From: Enterobacter huaxiensis
GTDB lineage: Bacteria > Pseudomonadota > Gammaproteobacteria > Enterobacterales > Enterobacteriaceae
Length of the DNA stretch: 64,000 bases
NCBI RefSeq assembly: GCF_003594935.2
Contig: NZ_CP043342.1
Coordinates: forward strand, 2,542,001 to 2,606,000
Reading direction: 5' to 3'
Positions 34,279 through 41,699 of the stretch are shown here, in pieces (position 1 is the first letter of the stretch; each line of letters begins with the position of its first letter). The notes beneath the pieces are model-generated. The model saw nothing but the letters and a program-made list of their open reading frames with translations, made no database searches and had not been told where the DNA came from. Made by a program: the position numbers and the translations under genes.

Positions 34279-35052
34279 ATGGGAACGGCGATATTTATGG
34301 TGCTGATGGTGTGCGGGTACTGGTATACCAGCCGCGACCTCTCGACGCGGTTTAAAATTAAGCGTTCCTTCGGCTGGGACGTGTATTTCCTCGTCGCGCT
34401 TTATGGCTGTATTTTCGTTTTACAGGGCGTGATCGCCACCGGCCTCCTCTGGCTGCTGCTGTTTGCGCTTTCAGCCGCGGACAATACTTTTCACTTTACC
34501 TCGCAGAAATATGCCGACTGGCAGATAGATTTCATGAACTGGAGTTTCCTGGGGATCCAGGCGCCGGTAGTGGTGATGCTGGCCTTCGCCATTCTGTTCT
34601 GTCTCTATCGTTCTAACTGGGCGGGCAGCGCGAGGCTCGACGGCGAGGGCCGGAAAAAACTCTACAAGCGCCTGGCGCAATCAAGCGGCATTGAACAGCT
34701 CCTTTACCAGTGCATGGAGCAAGGGGAGCTGGCGCAGGTGGCGCTGAGGTCTCGGCGAATCTATGTCGGCATGATCCATACCGCCACGCTGGAATATGAA
34801 AAGACGGCCAATATCGTGCTGATCCCGATGCTAAGCGGCTATCGCGATGAAAAAACGATGAATCTGCGCATCGAAAATAACTACAGCAGGTGGTACCACG
34901 AGCATGACATCACGCTTGATTCGGATCCCCGGAGCGCCATGGACTTCCGCAGAGTCATCTTGCTCAATCAGATTGAGAGTATTTCGCTGTTCGACCCCGC
35001 CAGCGCCAGCGCGCTGGAGATGGCGCCGGAGGAGGACAACGACGAGCGGTAG
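34279..35052 (+). CDS. Hypothetical inner-membrane protein
   Basis: A 257-residue protein with three predicted membrane segments (about residues 2-15, 31-58 and 90-112) and a roughly 140-residue soluble C-terminal part, mostly polar, ending in acidic APEEDNDER. The soluble part contains LYQCMEQGELAQVALRSRRIYVGMIH and IVLIPMLSGYRDEKT. I do not recognise the family. It is coupled to the small gene upstream and converges on the DUF1272 gene, separated by one base. Confidence 0.65.
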   Translation: MGTAIFMVLMVCGYWYTSRDLSTRFKIKRSFGWDVYFLVALYGCIFVLQGVIATGLLWLLLFALSAADNTFHFTSQKYADWQIDFMNWSFLGIQAPVVVMLAFAILFCLYRSNWAGSARLDGEGRKKLYKRLAQSSGIEQLLYQCMEQGELAQVALRSRRIYVGMIHTATLEYEKTANIVLIPMLSGYRDEKTMNLRIENNYSRWYHEHDITLDSDPRSAMDFRRVILLNQIESISLFDPASASALEMAPEEDNDER

Positions 35053-35053
35053 C

Positions 35054-35281
35054 CTACTTTGTATAGCGGCGCAGCGTGGATGCCGGGTGCTTCAGCAGCG
35101 CCGCCTCAGGACGTACCGGACGGCGGACAAGCTCACCGCTGCAGTTTGGACAGCGCCCGCTCAGCGCCTGAGTGACGCACTCGTTGCAAAAGGTGCATTC
35201 GAACGAGCAAATGTAGGCTTCGGACGTATCGGGCGGGAGATCTCTATCGCAACGTTCACAGTTAGGGCGAAGTTCAAGCAT
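35054..35281 (-). CDS. DUF1272 zinc-binding small protein
   Basis: A 75-residue protein with four CxxC-like pairs: CERC (residues 9-12), CSFECTFCNEC and CPNC, the pattern of DUF1272 (ELRPNCERCDRDLPPDTSEAYICSFECTFC is typical). It probably binds one or two zinc ions. Its role is unknown. It lies 16 bases downstream of the GNAT gene on the same strand and is probably co-transcribed. Confidence 0.85.
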   Translation of the reverse strand: MLELRPNCERCDRDLPPDTSEAYICSFECTFCNECVTQALSGRCPNCSGELVRRPVRPEAALLKHPASTLRRYTK

Positions 35282-35297
35282 GGGGTTTACCTGTTTT

Positions 35298-35822
35298 TTA
35301 GATAGACGCCTGAAGAGGCATTCTCATTATTTTCAGTACGCTTTGCTGTGATGCCGTCTCAAACAGCACTTCATTGACGCAAAGCATGCCCTGTCTCTGA
35401 TAGAACCTGTAAGCGCCTTCGTTTTGCTCGAGTACTTCCAGCCATAAAAAGCGCTTGCCGTTAATTCTGGCCAGCCGTACGGCGTGTTCAAACATCAACT
35501 TGCCATAGTGTTTTCCCGTTTCAGCTGGGTCCAGGTAAAGTTTATTTAGCAGAACCCCGACGTCGCTCGTGCCCGGTATGGCCGCTTCCCAGGTGACTTT
35601 CATAAAGCCAATCGGGCGTTCGGTTTGCGCCACGTACCAGGCTACGCCGCTCTCCTTCAGGCTTTGTTCGAGCACGGGGAGAGAATACTCGTCGTGCAGG
35701 AAATTATTCATCTCCGTTTCCGACACCCACAGAGGTTTAAAGTGGGCGGAATAGATGCGAAACCCGAGGTCGCTGAGCAAGCGTGAATCGGCTGGCGTGG
35801 CGTGTCGTAAATGAAGGGTCAT
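35298..35822 (-). CDS. GNAT-family N-acetyltransferase
   Basis: A 174-residue acetyltransferase: LRHATPADSRLLSDLGFRIYSAHF at the N-terminus, the acetyl-CoA motif A region in LYLDPAETGKHYGKLMFEHAVRLARINGKRFLWLEVLEQNEGAYRFYQRQGM. It transfers an acetyl group from acetyl-CoA to an amine; the substrate is not apparent. The start at 35822 (MTLHLRHATP) matches the family N-terminus better than the frame extending to 35864. Confidence 0.82.
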   Translation of the reverse strand: MTLHLRHATPADSRLLSDLGFRIYSAHFKPLWVSETEMNNFLHDEYSLPVLEQSLKESGVAWYVAQTERPIGFMKVTWEAAIPGTSDVGVLLNKLYLDPAETGKHYGKLMFEHAVRLARINGKRFLWLEVLEQNEGAYRFYQRQGMLCVNEVLFETASQQSVLKIMRMPLQASI

Positions 35823-35959
35823 ACGCTGAATCCTTGCTTTTCCATTTCGTTCAGTATCATGCATTTTGGCTGAGATCCCAACGGATACGCATTTCCCCCT
35901 GCCGCCGACCGGGAAAACCGTGTAAACGGCTCATTCTGCCGAGCCGATGACGCCTCGCT

Positions 35960-36547
35960 CTACGCTGCCTGCCCGGTTATTTTCTCCAGCCCACTCTTCA
36001 GCCCGTGAATAACCGCATCGACATCCATTCCCATCTGGGCATGAATGATGGCTCCGTCGATCAGTAACATAATTTCATTAAGGCGTTGTTCATCGGAAAT
36101 AGCCGTCAGGGCCGCAATTTTTTCTTTCGTCTCTAATTTATGGCTGCGGCAAATTTCTTTTATTTCGTTTTCAACCTCTTCGGATTTCGCTTCTGCGCTG
36201 GCGTTGATAAATGCGCAACCGTGGAATGAAGGCATCACAAACCACGCGTGAAGCGTTGCTGCCAGGGCATCCGACGCAGTTCTCCCTTTGTCAACATTCA
36301 GGCGCAGCGCGGTCTCAAACCAGTCTATCCATATTTCGTGCCGATAATGCAAATAGGCAAGAATGAGCAAATTTTTACTGGGGAAATGACGATAAAAAGT
36401 TACTTTCGTCACGTGAGCCTGCCTGATGATGGTATCTACACCCGTTGCTTTAAACCCCGTGGAATAAAACAGCTCATGCGCGGTTAGTACTATTTTCTCT
36501 CTGACGCTAATTTTTTCGTCTTTATTCGCAATGGATGTTTTCACCAC
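35960..36547 (-). CDS. TetR-family repressor
   Basis: A 195-residue TetR protein. The N-terminal helix-turn-helix domain is visible (KIVLTAHELFYSTGFKATGVDTIIRQAHVTKVTFYRHFPSKNLLILAYL) and the C-terminal ligand domain carries AWFVMPSFHGCAFINASAEAKS. It is transcribed divergently from the DUF1348 gene, and a perfect 18-base palindrome lies between them, so it most likely represses both. The ligand is unknown. Confidence 0.85.
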   Translation of the reverse strand: MVKTSIANKDEKISVREKIVLTAHELFYSTGFKATGVDTIIRQAHVTKVTFYRHFPSKNLLILAYLHYRHEIWIDWFETALRLNVDKGRTASDALAATLHAWFVMPSFHGCAFINASAEAKSEEVENEIKEICRSHKLETKEKIAALTAISDEQRLNEIMLLIDGAIIHAQMGMDVDAVIHGLKSGLEKITGQAA

Positions 36548-36604
36548 GTTCCAGCCTCAATTGAGTTGTTGACAGCGTTATTTTTCAGGCCTAGATTAAC
36601 GCAA

Positions 36605-36622
36605 GTAGACAGATCTGTCTAC
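36605..36622. promoter_or_regulatory. Perfect palindromic TetR operator candidate
   Basis: GTAGACAGATCTGTCTAC is a perfect 18-base palindrome in the 100-base gap between the divergent TetR and DUF1348 genes. The TAGAC half-site resembles those of several TetR repressors. Its position would overlap promoters for both genes. Confidence 0.75.
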
Positions 36623-36647
36623 ATACTATCAACCAGAGGTCATTCAG

Positions 36648-37115
36648 ATGAACACACGCCCACCGTTACCGCCCTTTACCCGTGAAACGGCTATCGAAAA
36701 AGTCAGGCTGGCAGAAGATGGCTGGAACAGCCGCGACCCCGCAAAAGTTGCCCTCGCCTACTCCGTGGATACAAAATGGCGAAACCGTGCGGAATTTGCC
36801 GCTAACCGCGAAGAAGCCCAGGCCTTCCTGGACCGCAAATGGAAAAAAGAGCTGGACTATCGCCTGATCAAAGAGCTTTGGGCGTTTACAGAAAACCGTA
36901 TTGCCGTGCGCTATGCCTATGAATGGCATGATGATTCGGGCAACTGGTTCCGTTCTTACGGCAATGAAAACTGGGAGTTTGACCAGGATGGCCTGATGAC
37001 GCGTCGTTTCGCGTGCGTAAATGACATGCCGATCGAAGAATCAGAGCGTCTGTATCACTGGCCGCTGGGCAGACGTCCAGATGACCATCCTTCTTTAAGC
37101 GATCTTGGGTTATAG
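36648..37115 (+). CDS. DUF1348 NTF2-like protein
   Basis: A 155-residue protein of the DUF1348 branch of the NTF2/SnoaL fold: [55 protein letters not shown] and [19 protein letters not shown]. The family is common beside TetR regulators; no reaction is established to my knowledge. It is predicted cytosolic and monocistronic. Induction on release of the divergent TetR protein is inferred from the palindrome upstream. Confidence 0.87.
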   Translation: MNTRPPLPPFTRETAIEKVRLAEDGWNSRDPAKVALAYSVDTKWRNRAEFAANREEAQAFLDRKWKKELDYRLIKELWAFTENRIAVRYAYEWHDDSGNWFRSYGNENWEFDQDGLMTRRFACVNDMPIEESERLYHWPLGRRPDDHPSLSDLGL

Positions 37116-37210
37116 GTTGGATCGCGAGGGGATCTTCAATCACACCTCTCTGAGCATCATTCGGGGGAACGGCAGCGAGACGTCCCCTGAATGAAGATGG
37201 GCACGGGCGA

Positions 37211-37528
37211 TCAGGCAGCCTTCACGGCTCTGATTTTTTTCCCGTCAGCCGCTTCAGAGTCCGTGCGATCTGTTCCCGCCGGGGCGTTGAGATCGGGGAG
37301 CCTGCTGGTACGCAGAATATGCTGCACGGCCTCTTTCTGCTCGGCGAGATGCAGCCCAAGATCCTCAGCCTGCGCTTCATCCAGCTGTATACCGCTTTGC
37401 AACAGCCAGTCGGTGAACGCTTCCGCCATATCGAGCAGTTTGTCGTGAGCGTCAGCCTCTTTCTTGCTGGCAAATGTCATTTTCTCTTCACCTTTTCTTA
37501 CGACAACATATTTTATTTCAACAGCCAT
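37211..37528 (-). CDS. yebG: YebG family DNA-damage-inducible protein
   Basis: A 105-residue protein whose N-terminus (MAVEIKYVVVRKGEEKMTFASKKEADAHDK) closely matches E. coli YebG, followed by an acidic LAEQKEAVQHIL segment and a variable tail. YebG is an SOS-regulated cytosolic protein of poorly known function. A perfect LexA box lies 13 bases upstream of the start codon, in agreement with control in E. coli. In E. coli yebG lies elsewhere on the chromosome, so this may be a relocated or second copy. Confidence 0.9.
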   Translation of the reverse strand: MAVEIKYVVVRKGEEKMTFASKKEADAHDKLLDMAEAFTDWLLQSGIQLDEAQAEDLGLHLAEQKEAVQHILRTSRLPDLNAPAGTDRTDSEAADGKKIRAVKAA

Positions 37529-37541
37529 GATACGCCCCTTT

Positions 37542-37561
37542 TACTGTGGTTATATACAGTA
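37542..37561 (-). promoter_or_regulatory. LexA (SOS) box of yebG
   Basis: TACTGTGGTTATATACAGTA contains the full LexA consensus CTGT-N8-ACAG within a 20-base near-palindrome ending 14 bases before the yebG start codon. LexA repression of yebG is established in E. coli. Confidence 0.9.
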
Positions 37562-37702
37562 TAACAGCACCTGGCGAACGTTGCAGCCAAAATGTGTTTC
37601 GCAGGGCACATTTCCTTTCCAGCCGTACAGGGATACGCTACTCTCACAGCAGCGTTCGCAACCCAAGCGGTTCAGTGCCTGTACCCTTGCTTACCTCCTG
37701 AA

Positions 37703-37724
37703 AAATCAGATAAACATCTGATTT
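37703..37724 (+). promoter_or_regulatory. Perfect hairpin in the catA leader
   Basis: AAATCAGAT-AAAC-ATCTGATTT forms a perfect 9-bp stem with a 4-base loop, 24 bases upstream of the chloramphenicol acetyltransferase start and just before its AAAAGG ribosome-binding site. It has no following T run, so a terminator is unlikely. It may be an operator or a leader structure affecting translation. Confidence 0.5.
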
Positions 37725-37748
37725 ACGATTGCTCAAAAAGGTTAATAA

Positions 37749-38426
37749 ATGAAAAAAACAGCCCCAGAATATACCCCTGTTGACCTATCCCGCTGGGCAA
37801 GAAAGGAGCATTTCGAGGTCTTTCAGTCTTTTGCGCAATGCACGTTCAGCCAGACCGTTCAGTTAGACATTACCGGGCTGCTAAAAAATACAAAAAAGTT
37901 TGGCTGGAAATTTTACCCTACAATAATTTTTCTCCTTTCACAGGCTGTGAACCGGCATGCTGAATTCCGTATGGCCATGAAGGATGGTGAACTTATAGTC
38001 TGGAATGAAGTCCACCCCAGCTACACCATTTTCCATAATGAGACGGAAACGTTCTCATCCTTATGGAGCCCTTATGATGGCAATATTCTCCACTTCCTGG
38101 ACGCCTATTCAGCAGACGTTGCCCGCTATGGCAACAACGTTGCTTACTGGCCGAAGGGCGAGTCTCCGGAAAATATATTTTTCGTATCGGCTATCCCCTG
38201 GGTAAGTTTTACCAGTTTTGATACCAACGTCGCGAAGATGCAGAATTTTTTCACCCCCATGTTTACGCTTGGGAAATACGTTGAGCAGGAGGGGAAAATA
38301 CTGTTGCCACTCGCCGTTCTTGTCCATCACTCCGTGTGCGACGGTTTCCATGTGGCGAGAATGATCAACGAGTTACAAGAGACATGCCATGATCTGCTGA
38401 AGCATTTAGACGAACTCAATGCCTGA
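37749..38426 (+). CDS. catA: Type A chloramphenicol O-acetyltransferase
   Basis: A 225-residue protein of CAT length. The active-site motif [18 protein letters not shown] places the catalytic His at residue 193/194; other family features are [48 protein letters not shown] and the [13 protein letters not shown] segment. It acetylates chloramphenicol at the 3-hydroxyl with acetyl-CoA. The gene is flanked by chromosomal genes with no transposase, integron or plasmid marker, so it looks like an intrinsic chromosomal cat. The surrounding bases are more AT-rich than the backbone. The subtype number cannot be given. Confidence 0.9.
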   Translation: MKKTAPEYTPVDLSRWARKEHFEVFQSFAQCTFSQTVQLDITGLLKNTKKFGWKFYPTIIFLLSQAVNRHAEFRMAMKDGELIVWNEVHPSYTIFHNETETFSSLWSPYDGNILHFLDAYSADVARYGNNVAYWPKGESPENIFFVSAIPWVSFTSFDTNVAKMQNFFTPMFTLGKYVEQEGKILLPLAVLVHHSVCDGFHVARMINELQETCHDLLKHLDELNA

Positions 38427-38833
38427 TTCGCCTTTTGCCAGCAGGCAGGCTAGCGTAGCCACTTTTAATGGCTGTTTCCCGCCCCGTTATTACAGCCCCC
38501 TGAACGTTCTGCTGGCGTTTAAAACGTATTCACCTGTCTCTGACCAGATCGGTTATTCATCCGCGATGCCGATGCTGAATAATTCTGCTGCCGTTGTGAG
38601 TCGGTAGCGGATTTTTAAAGTTCAAAATCCATTTAGCGAAAAATCATCTACTCTTCTTAGTGCAAGGAATGAATTTCCATCCTGATGGGAATTTTTTCAC
38701 GTTTTACCGGATTTCTTTTTATAAATGGACTACCCGGCTCCTTTAGAGCACAGGTGTTGAAGGTGGTTATATTTCCTGTTTCTTCAATAAGTTCCTGGTT
38801 CCGAACGCATATATTATTTAAAGGACAACCGTT
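38427..38833. other. Intergenic gap without a convincing gene
   Basis: These 407 bases between catA and the next membrane-protein gene are AT-rich in the second half. A 62-codon frame (38419-38607) and a 63-codon minus frame (38657-38848) exist, but neither has a ribosome-binding site or a recognisable product. The last 30 bases (TATATTATTTAAAGGA) look like a promoter/ribosome-binding region for the following gene. Confidence 0.5.
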
Positions 38834-39799
38834 ATGACTCACATTCACGAAAGCGCCATAAACAGCACGACTCCCGACGCTCGTCTGACGCTGCCCGCCG
38901 CGAGCAGCAGCGCTGTATCATGGGGCGCAATCTTCGCCGGCGCAGCAGCGGCGGCCTCTCTCTCTTTGATTTTACTTATCCTGGGTGCCGGGTTAGGTCT
39001 TACGTCTGTTTCGCCATGGGAAAGTCGCGGGCTTGACGCAGGTACGGTGGGTATTGCCGCTATAGCATGGTTAACTTTCACTCAGATTGTTGCGTCAGGA
39101 ATGGGCGGCTATCTGTCCGGGCGGCTGCGCACCAAATGGGTCGATACGCGCGGCGATGAAGTCTATTTTCGCGATACTGCACATGGATTTTTAGCCTGGG
39201 CCGTCGCGGCGCTCATATCCGCTGCGCTGTTCACAAGCGCCGTAAGCTCCGTCATCGGAGGAGGTGCTAAAATCGTGGGGAATGTTGCCGGCGGAGCAGC
39301 GCTAACTACGGCGGCGGGTGCCGCGAGCATGGCTAACGGGTCCCAGGACGAACAGGGTTCGTCGATGCAGTATTTCGTCAATTCGATGTTCAGGTCGAAT
39401 GCCCCAGGCAACGCCGACGCTCCCGCATCGCCAGCCGCTCCGGCAACGCCTTCAGCATCTCAACAGCCCGTCTCTCCTGCACAGCTGAGCGAGGTGTCGG
39501 GGATATTTGTAAACAGCATTACCAGCGGGACCTTGCCCCAGGAAGATCGTCAGTATGTCGCTCGGTTGATCGCTCAAAATACGGGTATCAGCCAGCAGGA
39601 GGCTGAACAGCGGGTGCAGAGTACCTATGACAAAGCCCAGGCTAAATTAAAAGAAACGAAGGAGAAAGCTCAGCAGGCTGCGGATGCCGCACGCAAAGCC
39701 ACGAGCTATCTGATGCTCTGGACGTTCATTTCTCTGCTGGCAGGTGCCTTTGTCGCCAGCCTGTGCGCGACCTTCGGTGGTCGTCAACGTGATTTATAA
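38834..39799 (+). CDS. Hypothetical membrane protein, YrzE/TIGR04086-like layout
   Basis: A 321-residue protein. An Ala/Ser-rich N-terminus is followed by membrane segments at about residues 31-58 (WGAIFAGAAAAASLSLILLILGAGLGL), 75-100, and 118-140, then a long Ala/Pro/Gln-rich soluble part with a coiled-coil-like segment (AEQRVQSTYDKAQAKLKETKEKAQQAADAA), and a last helix near the C-terminus (LMLWTFISLLAGAFVASLCATFGG). The SWGAIFAGAAAAASLSLIL opening is common in uncharacterised proteobacterial envelope proteins. Function unknown. It has an AAAGGA ribosome-binding site and is followed by a 24-codon gene. Confidence 0.72.
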   Translation: MTHIHESAINSTTPDARLTLPAASSSAVSWGAIFAGAAAAASLSLILLILGAGLGLTSVSPWESRGLDAGTVGIAAIAWLTFTQIVASGMGGYLSGRLRTKWVDTRGDEVYFRDTAHGFLAWAVAALISAALFTSAVSSVIGGGAKIVGNVAGGAALTTAAGAASMANGSQDEQGSSMQYFVNSMFRSNAPGNADAPASPAAPATPSASQQPVSPAQLSEVSGIFVNSITSGTLPQEDRQYVARLIAQNTGISQQEAEQRVQSTYDKAQAKLKETKEKAQQAADAARKATSYLMLWTFISLLAGAFVASLCATFGGRQRDL

Positions 39800-39824
39800 T
39801 CGTTAAAAATGCGGGAGGTTTTAA

Positions 39825-39899
39825 ATGCGCTCTTTATTACTGTTCTTTCTAGGGGTACCCATTCCAATTATTATTTTGATTGCCCTGTTTTTCCACTGA
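39825..39899 (+). CDS. 24-residue hydrophobic microprotein
   Basis: A 25-codon frame (24 residues) begins at ATG 39825, behind a strong GGGAGG ribosome-binding site at ideal spacing, 25 bases after the membrane-protein gene. It encodes a single hydrophobic helix with a central proline pair: MRSLLLFFLGVPIPIIILIA, ending in FFH. The GVPIPIIILIALF pattern is familiar from very short proteobacterial membrane proteins. A strong bidirectional terminator follows 50 bases later. It probably inserts in the inner membrane and may partner the upstream protein. Confidence 0.65.
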   Translation: MRSLLLFFLGVPIPIIILIALFFH

Positions 39900-39948
39900 T
39901 GCACGTGTAGCGACAGGCCTTTTTAAACGGCACGTCATGAGAGTAGCC

Positions 39949-39982
39949 AAAACATAAATGCCCGGAAGGGCATTTATGTTTT
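39949..39982. terminator. Bidirectional Rho-independent terminator before paaY
   Basis: AAAACATAAATGCCC and its perfect complement GGGCATTTATGTTTT flank a GGAA loop, giving a 15-bp stem with A and T tracts on the two sides. It separates the converging microprotein transcript and paaY. Confidence 0.9.
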
Positions 39983-40024
39983 TCCTTTAGGGGTTATGCC
40001 AGCGCGAGCTAACTGACGCTCTTT

Positions 40025-40627
40025 TTACGTGGCAGACTTCGGGCGTAAATTCTCATCAAACGTCAGCCGCTTGCGCCCTTCTTCCCCCTCGCGCAGCGGC
40101 TCAACCTGATGCATCGTGAGCTTACAGCGCTCCACCAGCACCTGATACTCTTTTGTACCCTGCTTCTTCCACGCTATCTCCTGCGCGCTCAGCTCACGAA
40201 TCGCTTTTGCCGGGCTGCCAACGATCAGGTGGTTGGCGGGCATTTCCGCTTTCGCTTTTACAAACGCTGCCGCGCCGACGATGCTGTTCTCACCGATCGT
40301 CGCGCCGTCCATCACTACCGCGTTCATGCCCACCAGCGCGTTACGGCGGATGATGCAGCCGTGCAGAATGGCGCTGTGGCCGATATGCCCGTCCTCTTCA
40401 ACTACCGTGTCCTGCTCCGGGAAGCCATGCATTACGCAGTTATCCTGGATGTTGGCACCGTCTTTCACCACGATACGGCCAAAATCACCGCGCAGGCTGG
40501 CGTTCGGGCCAACGTAAACGCCCTTGCCCAGAATCACGTCGCCAATCAGCACCGCCGTCGGGTGCACATAGCTCTCGTCAGGAACGACCGGCGTCAGGCC
40601 GTCAATTTGATAAACCGGCATTTTCAC
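40025..40627 (-). CDS. paaY: PaaY, hexapeptide-repeat thioesterase of phenylacetate catabolism
   Basis: A 200-residue left-handed beta-helix protein with hexapeptide repeats ([41 protein letters not shown], then [31 protein letters not shown]), the gamma-carbonic-anhydrase-like layout with several His residues for a metal. PaaY hydrolyses dead-end CoA esters in the phenylacetate route, recycling CoA, and contributes to control by PaaX. It starts three bases after paaX ends, as in E. coli. Confidence 0.93.
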   Translation of the reverse strand: MKMPVYQIDGLTPVVPDESYVHPTAVLIGDVILGKGVYVGPNASLRGDFGRIVVKDGANIQDNCVMHGFPEQDTVVEEDGHIGHSAILHGCIIRRNALVGMNAVVMDGATIGENSIVGAAAFVKAKAEMPANHLIVGSPAKAIRELSAQEIAWKKQGTKEYQVLVERCKLTMHQVEPLREGEEGRKRLTFDENLRPKSAT

Positions 40628-40630
40628 TCC

Positions 40631-41557
40631 TTATGCGATATTAAGACCACCGAAGCGCTGGAAATAGAGCGTACCGGGCGCGGGCAGCTCGCCCACGGAG
40701 GTTTCCCCCTTCTCGCTGACAAACGCCAGCGCTCCCGTCGCGACGCGCTGGTAGATGTTGATACAGAGCTGTCGCGCGCTTTGGCCCGCCCAGTGCGCAG
40801 GCAGCAGCTCCTCCGGCAGCAGCGGATCTTTCAGCACCACGCGACGGTAAAAGTGAATCAGCAGAAGCTGGATCTGGAAGCAGCGTTCCGGCGTGAGATC
40901 CCCCGGCTCGGCCTCTTTCAGCAGCGGCAGCAGCGGGCGGAACGAATTGATAAACGTCTCGTACATCGCGTTCTGCTCGGTGAGCTGCCAGCACTCTTCC
41001 ACCCGCGAACGCAGCGCCGCGCGGGACAGCGCCAGCGGCGAATGGGCCTCAAAGAAGATGACGTTTTCCGCCACGCCCGCGTCGTGGAGCAGCGACTGTA
41101 CGTCCGCCAGATGCTGCGACGGCGAGGCCATCAGGCTCGGTGCCAATGTGCCAAACCCTTGCCATATCAGCTGTTTTTTTACATCGGCCAGCGTGGTTTT
41201 ATCCAGCCCTTCTGAAAGCAGAAGCAGCCACTTGCCGTCCCAGGCGGGCAGCTCCGCGCGGTAGATTTTGCTTTCCGCACGGCGGGTCAGGCGCAGCCCT
41301 TTGTCGCTCAGGCGGTAAAAGCTGCGACGCCCGATGCGCGAAACGTCCAGCCAGCCCTCTTTGTTCAGGCGGAACAGCGCGGTACGCACGAAACGCTCGC
41401 CAAACCCCATACCCTCCAGCAGTGCCGCAAGGCTTCCGAGCCAAATTTCGCCGCCGCGATGGGAAAGCGCGTCGCCGTACAGCGAGGAGATGAGCGACGT
41501 CCCGCTGATCGGAACGGAGCTGACGGCGTGCTGGATGAAGGCATCAAGTTTATTCAT
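40631..41557 (-). CDS. paaX: PaaX repressor of the phenylacetate genes
   Basis: A 308-residue PaaX protein. The winged helix-turn-helix spans about residues 20-90 (VSSVPISGTSLISSLYGDALSHRGGEIWLGSLAALLEGMGFGERFVRTALFRLNKEGWLDV), followed by the central and C-terminal domains ending FQRFGGLNIA. PaaX represses the paa promoters until phenylacetyl-CoA binds. The start at 41557 (MNKLDAFIQHAV) matches E. coli; an in-frame ATG three codons upstream is the alternative. The C-terminus is eight or so residues shorter than the E. coli protein. Confidence 0.93.
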   Translation of the reverse strand: MNKLDAFIQHAVSSVPISGTSLISSLYGDALSHRGGEIWLGSLAALLEGMGFGERFVRTALFRLNKEGWLDVSRIGRRSFYRLSDKGLRLTRRAESKIYRAELPAWDGKWLLLLSEGLDKTTLADVKKQLIWQGFGTLAPSLMASPSQHLADVQSLLHDAGVAENVIFFEAHSPLALSRAALRSRVEECWQLTEQNAMYETFINSFRPLLPLLKEAEPGDLTPERCFQIQLLLIHFYRRVVLKDPLLPEELLPAHWAGQSARQLCINIYQRVATGALAFVSEKGETSVGELPAPGTLYFQRFGGLNIA

Positions 41558-41617
41558 GTGATTCATTCTGTTGTGATTTTTATCCTGGATGAATCATAGC
41601 ACAGGAATCTGGGGTTT

Positions 41618-41696
41618 CCCCTCACCCTAACCCTCTCCCAAAGGGAGAGGGAACGTTTTCCACCCTCTCCCTTTGGGAGAGGGCTGGGGTGAGGGA
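41618..41696. repeat. Large palindromic repeat (double CCCTCTCCC hairpin)
   Basis: Between paaX and paaK lie CCCTCACCC-TAA-CCCTCTCCC, AAA, GGGAGAGGG, a 12-base spacer, then CCCTCTCCC-TTT-GGGAGAGGG-CTGGGGTGAGGG. The outer arms are inverted copies, so the whole 79-base block is one large near-palindrome with two inner hairpins. It ends three bases before the paaK stop and is the longest member of the repeat family in the window. Confidence 0.85.
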
Positions 41697-41699
41697 AAT

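Noticed and set aside
37159-37192. Imperfect hairpin ATTCGGGGGA ... TCCCCTGAAT after the DUF1348 gene as a terminator
   Set aside because: The stem has a mismatch-bearing pairing with a long loop and no T tract; too weak to list.
38419-38607. A 62-codon frame overlapping the end of catA
   Set aside because: No ribosome-binding site and no recognisable motif; the start lies inside the catA coding end. Kept only as a note on the intergenic gap.
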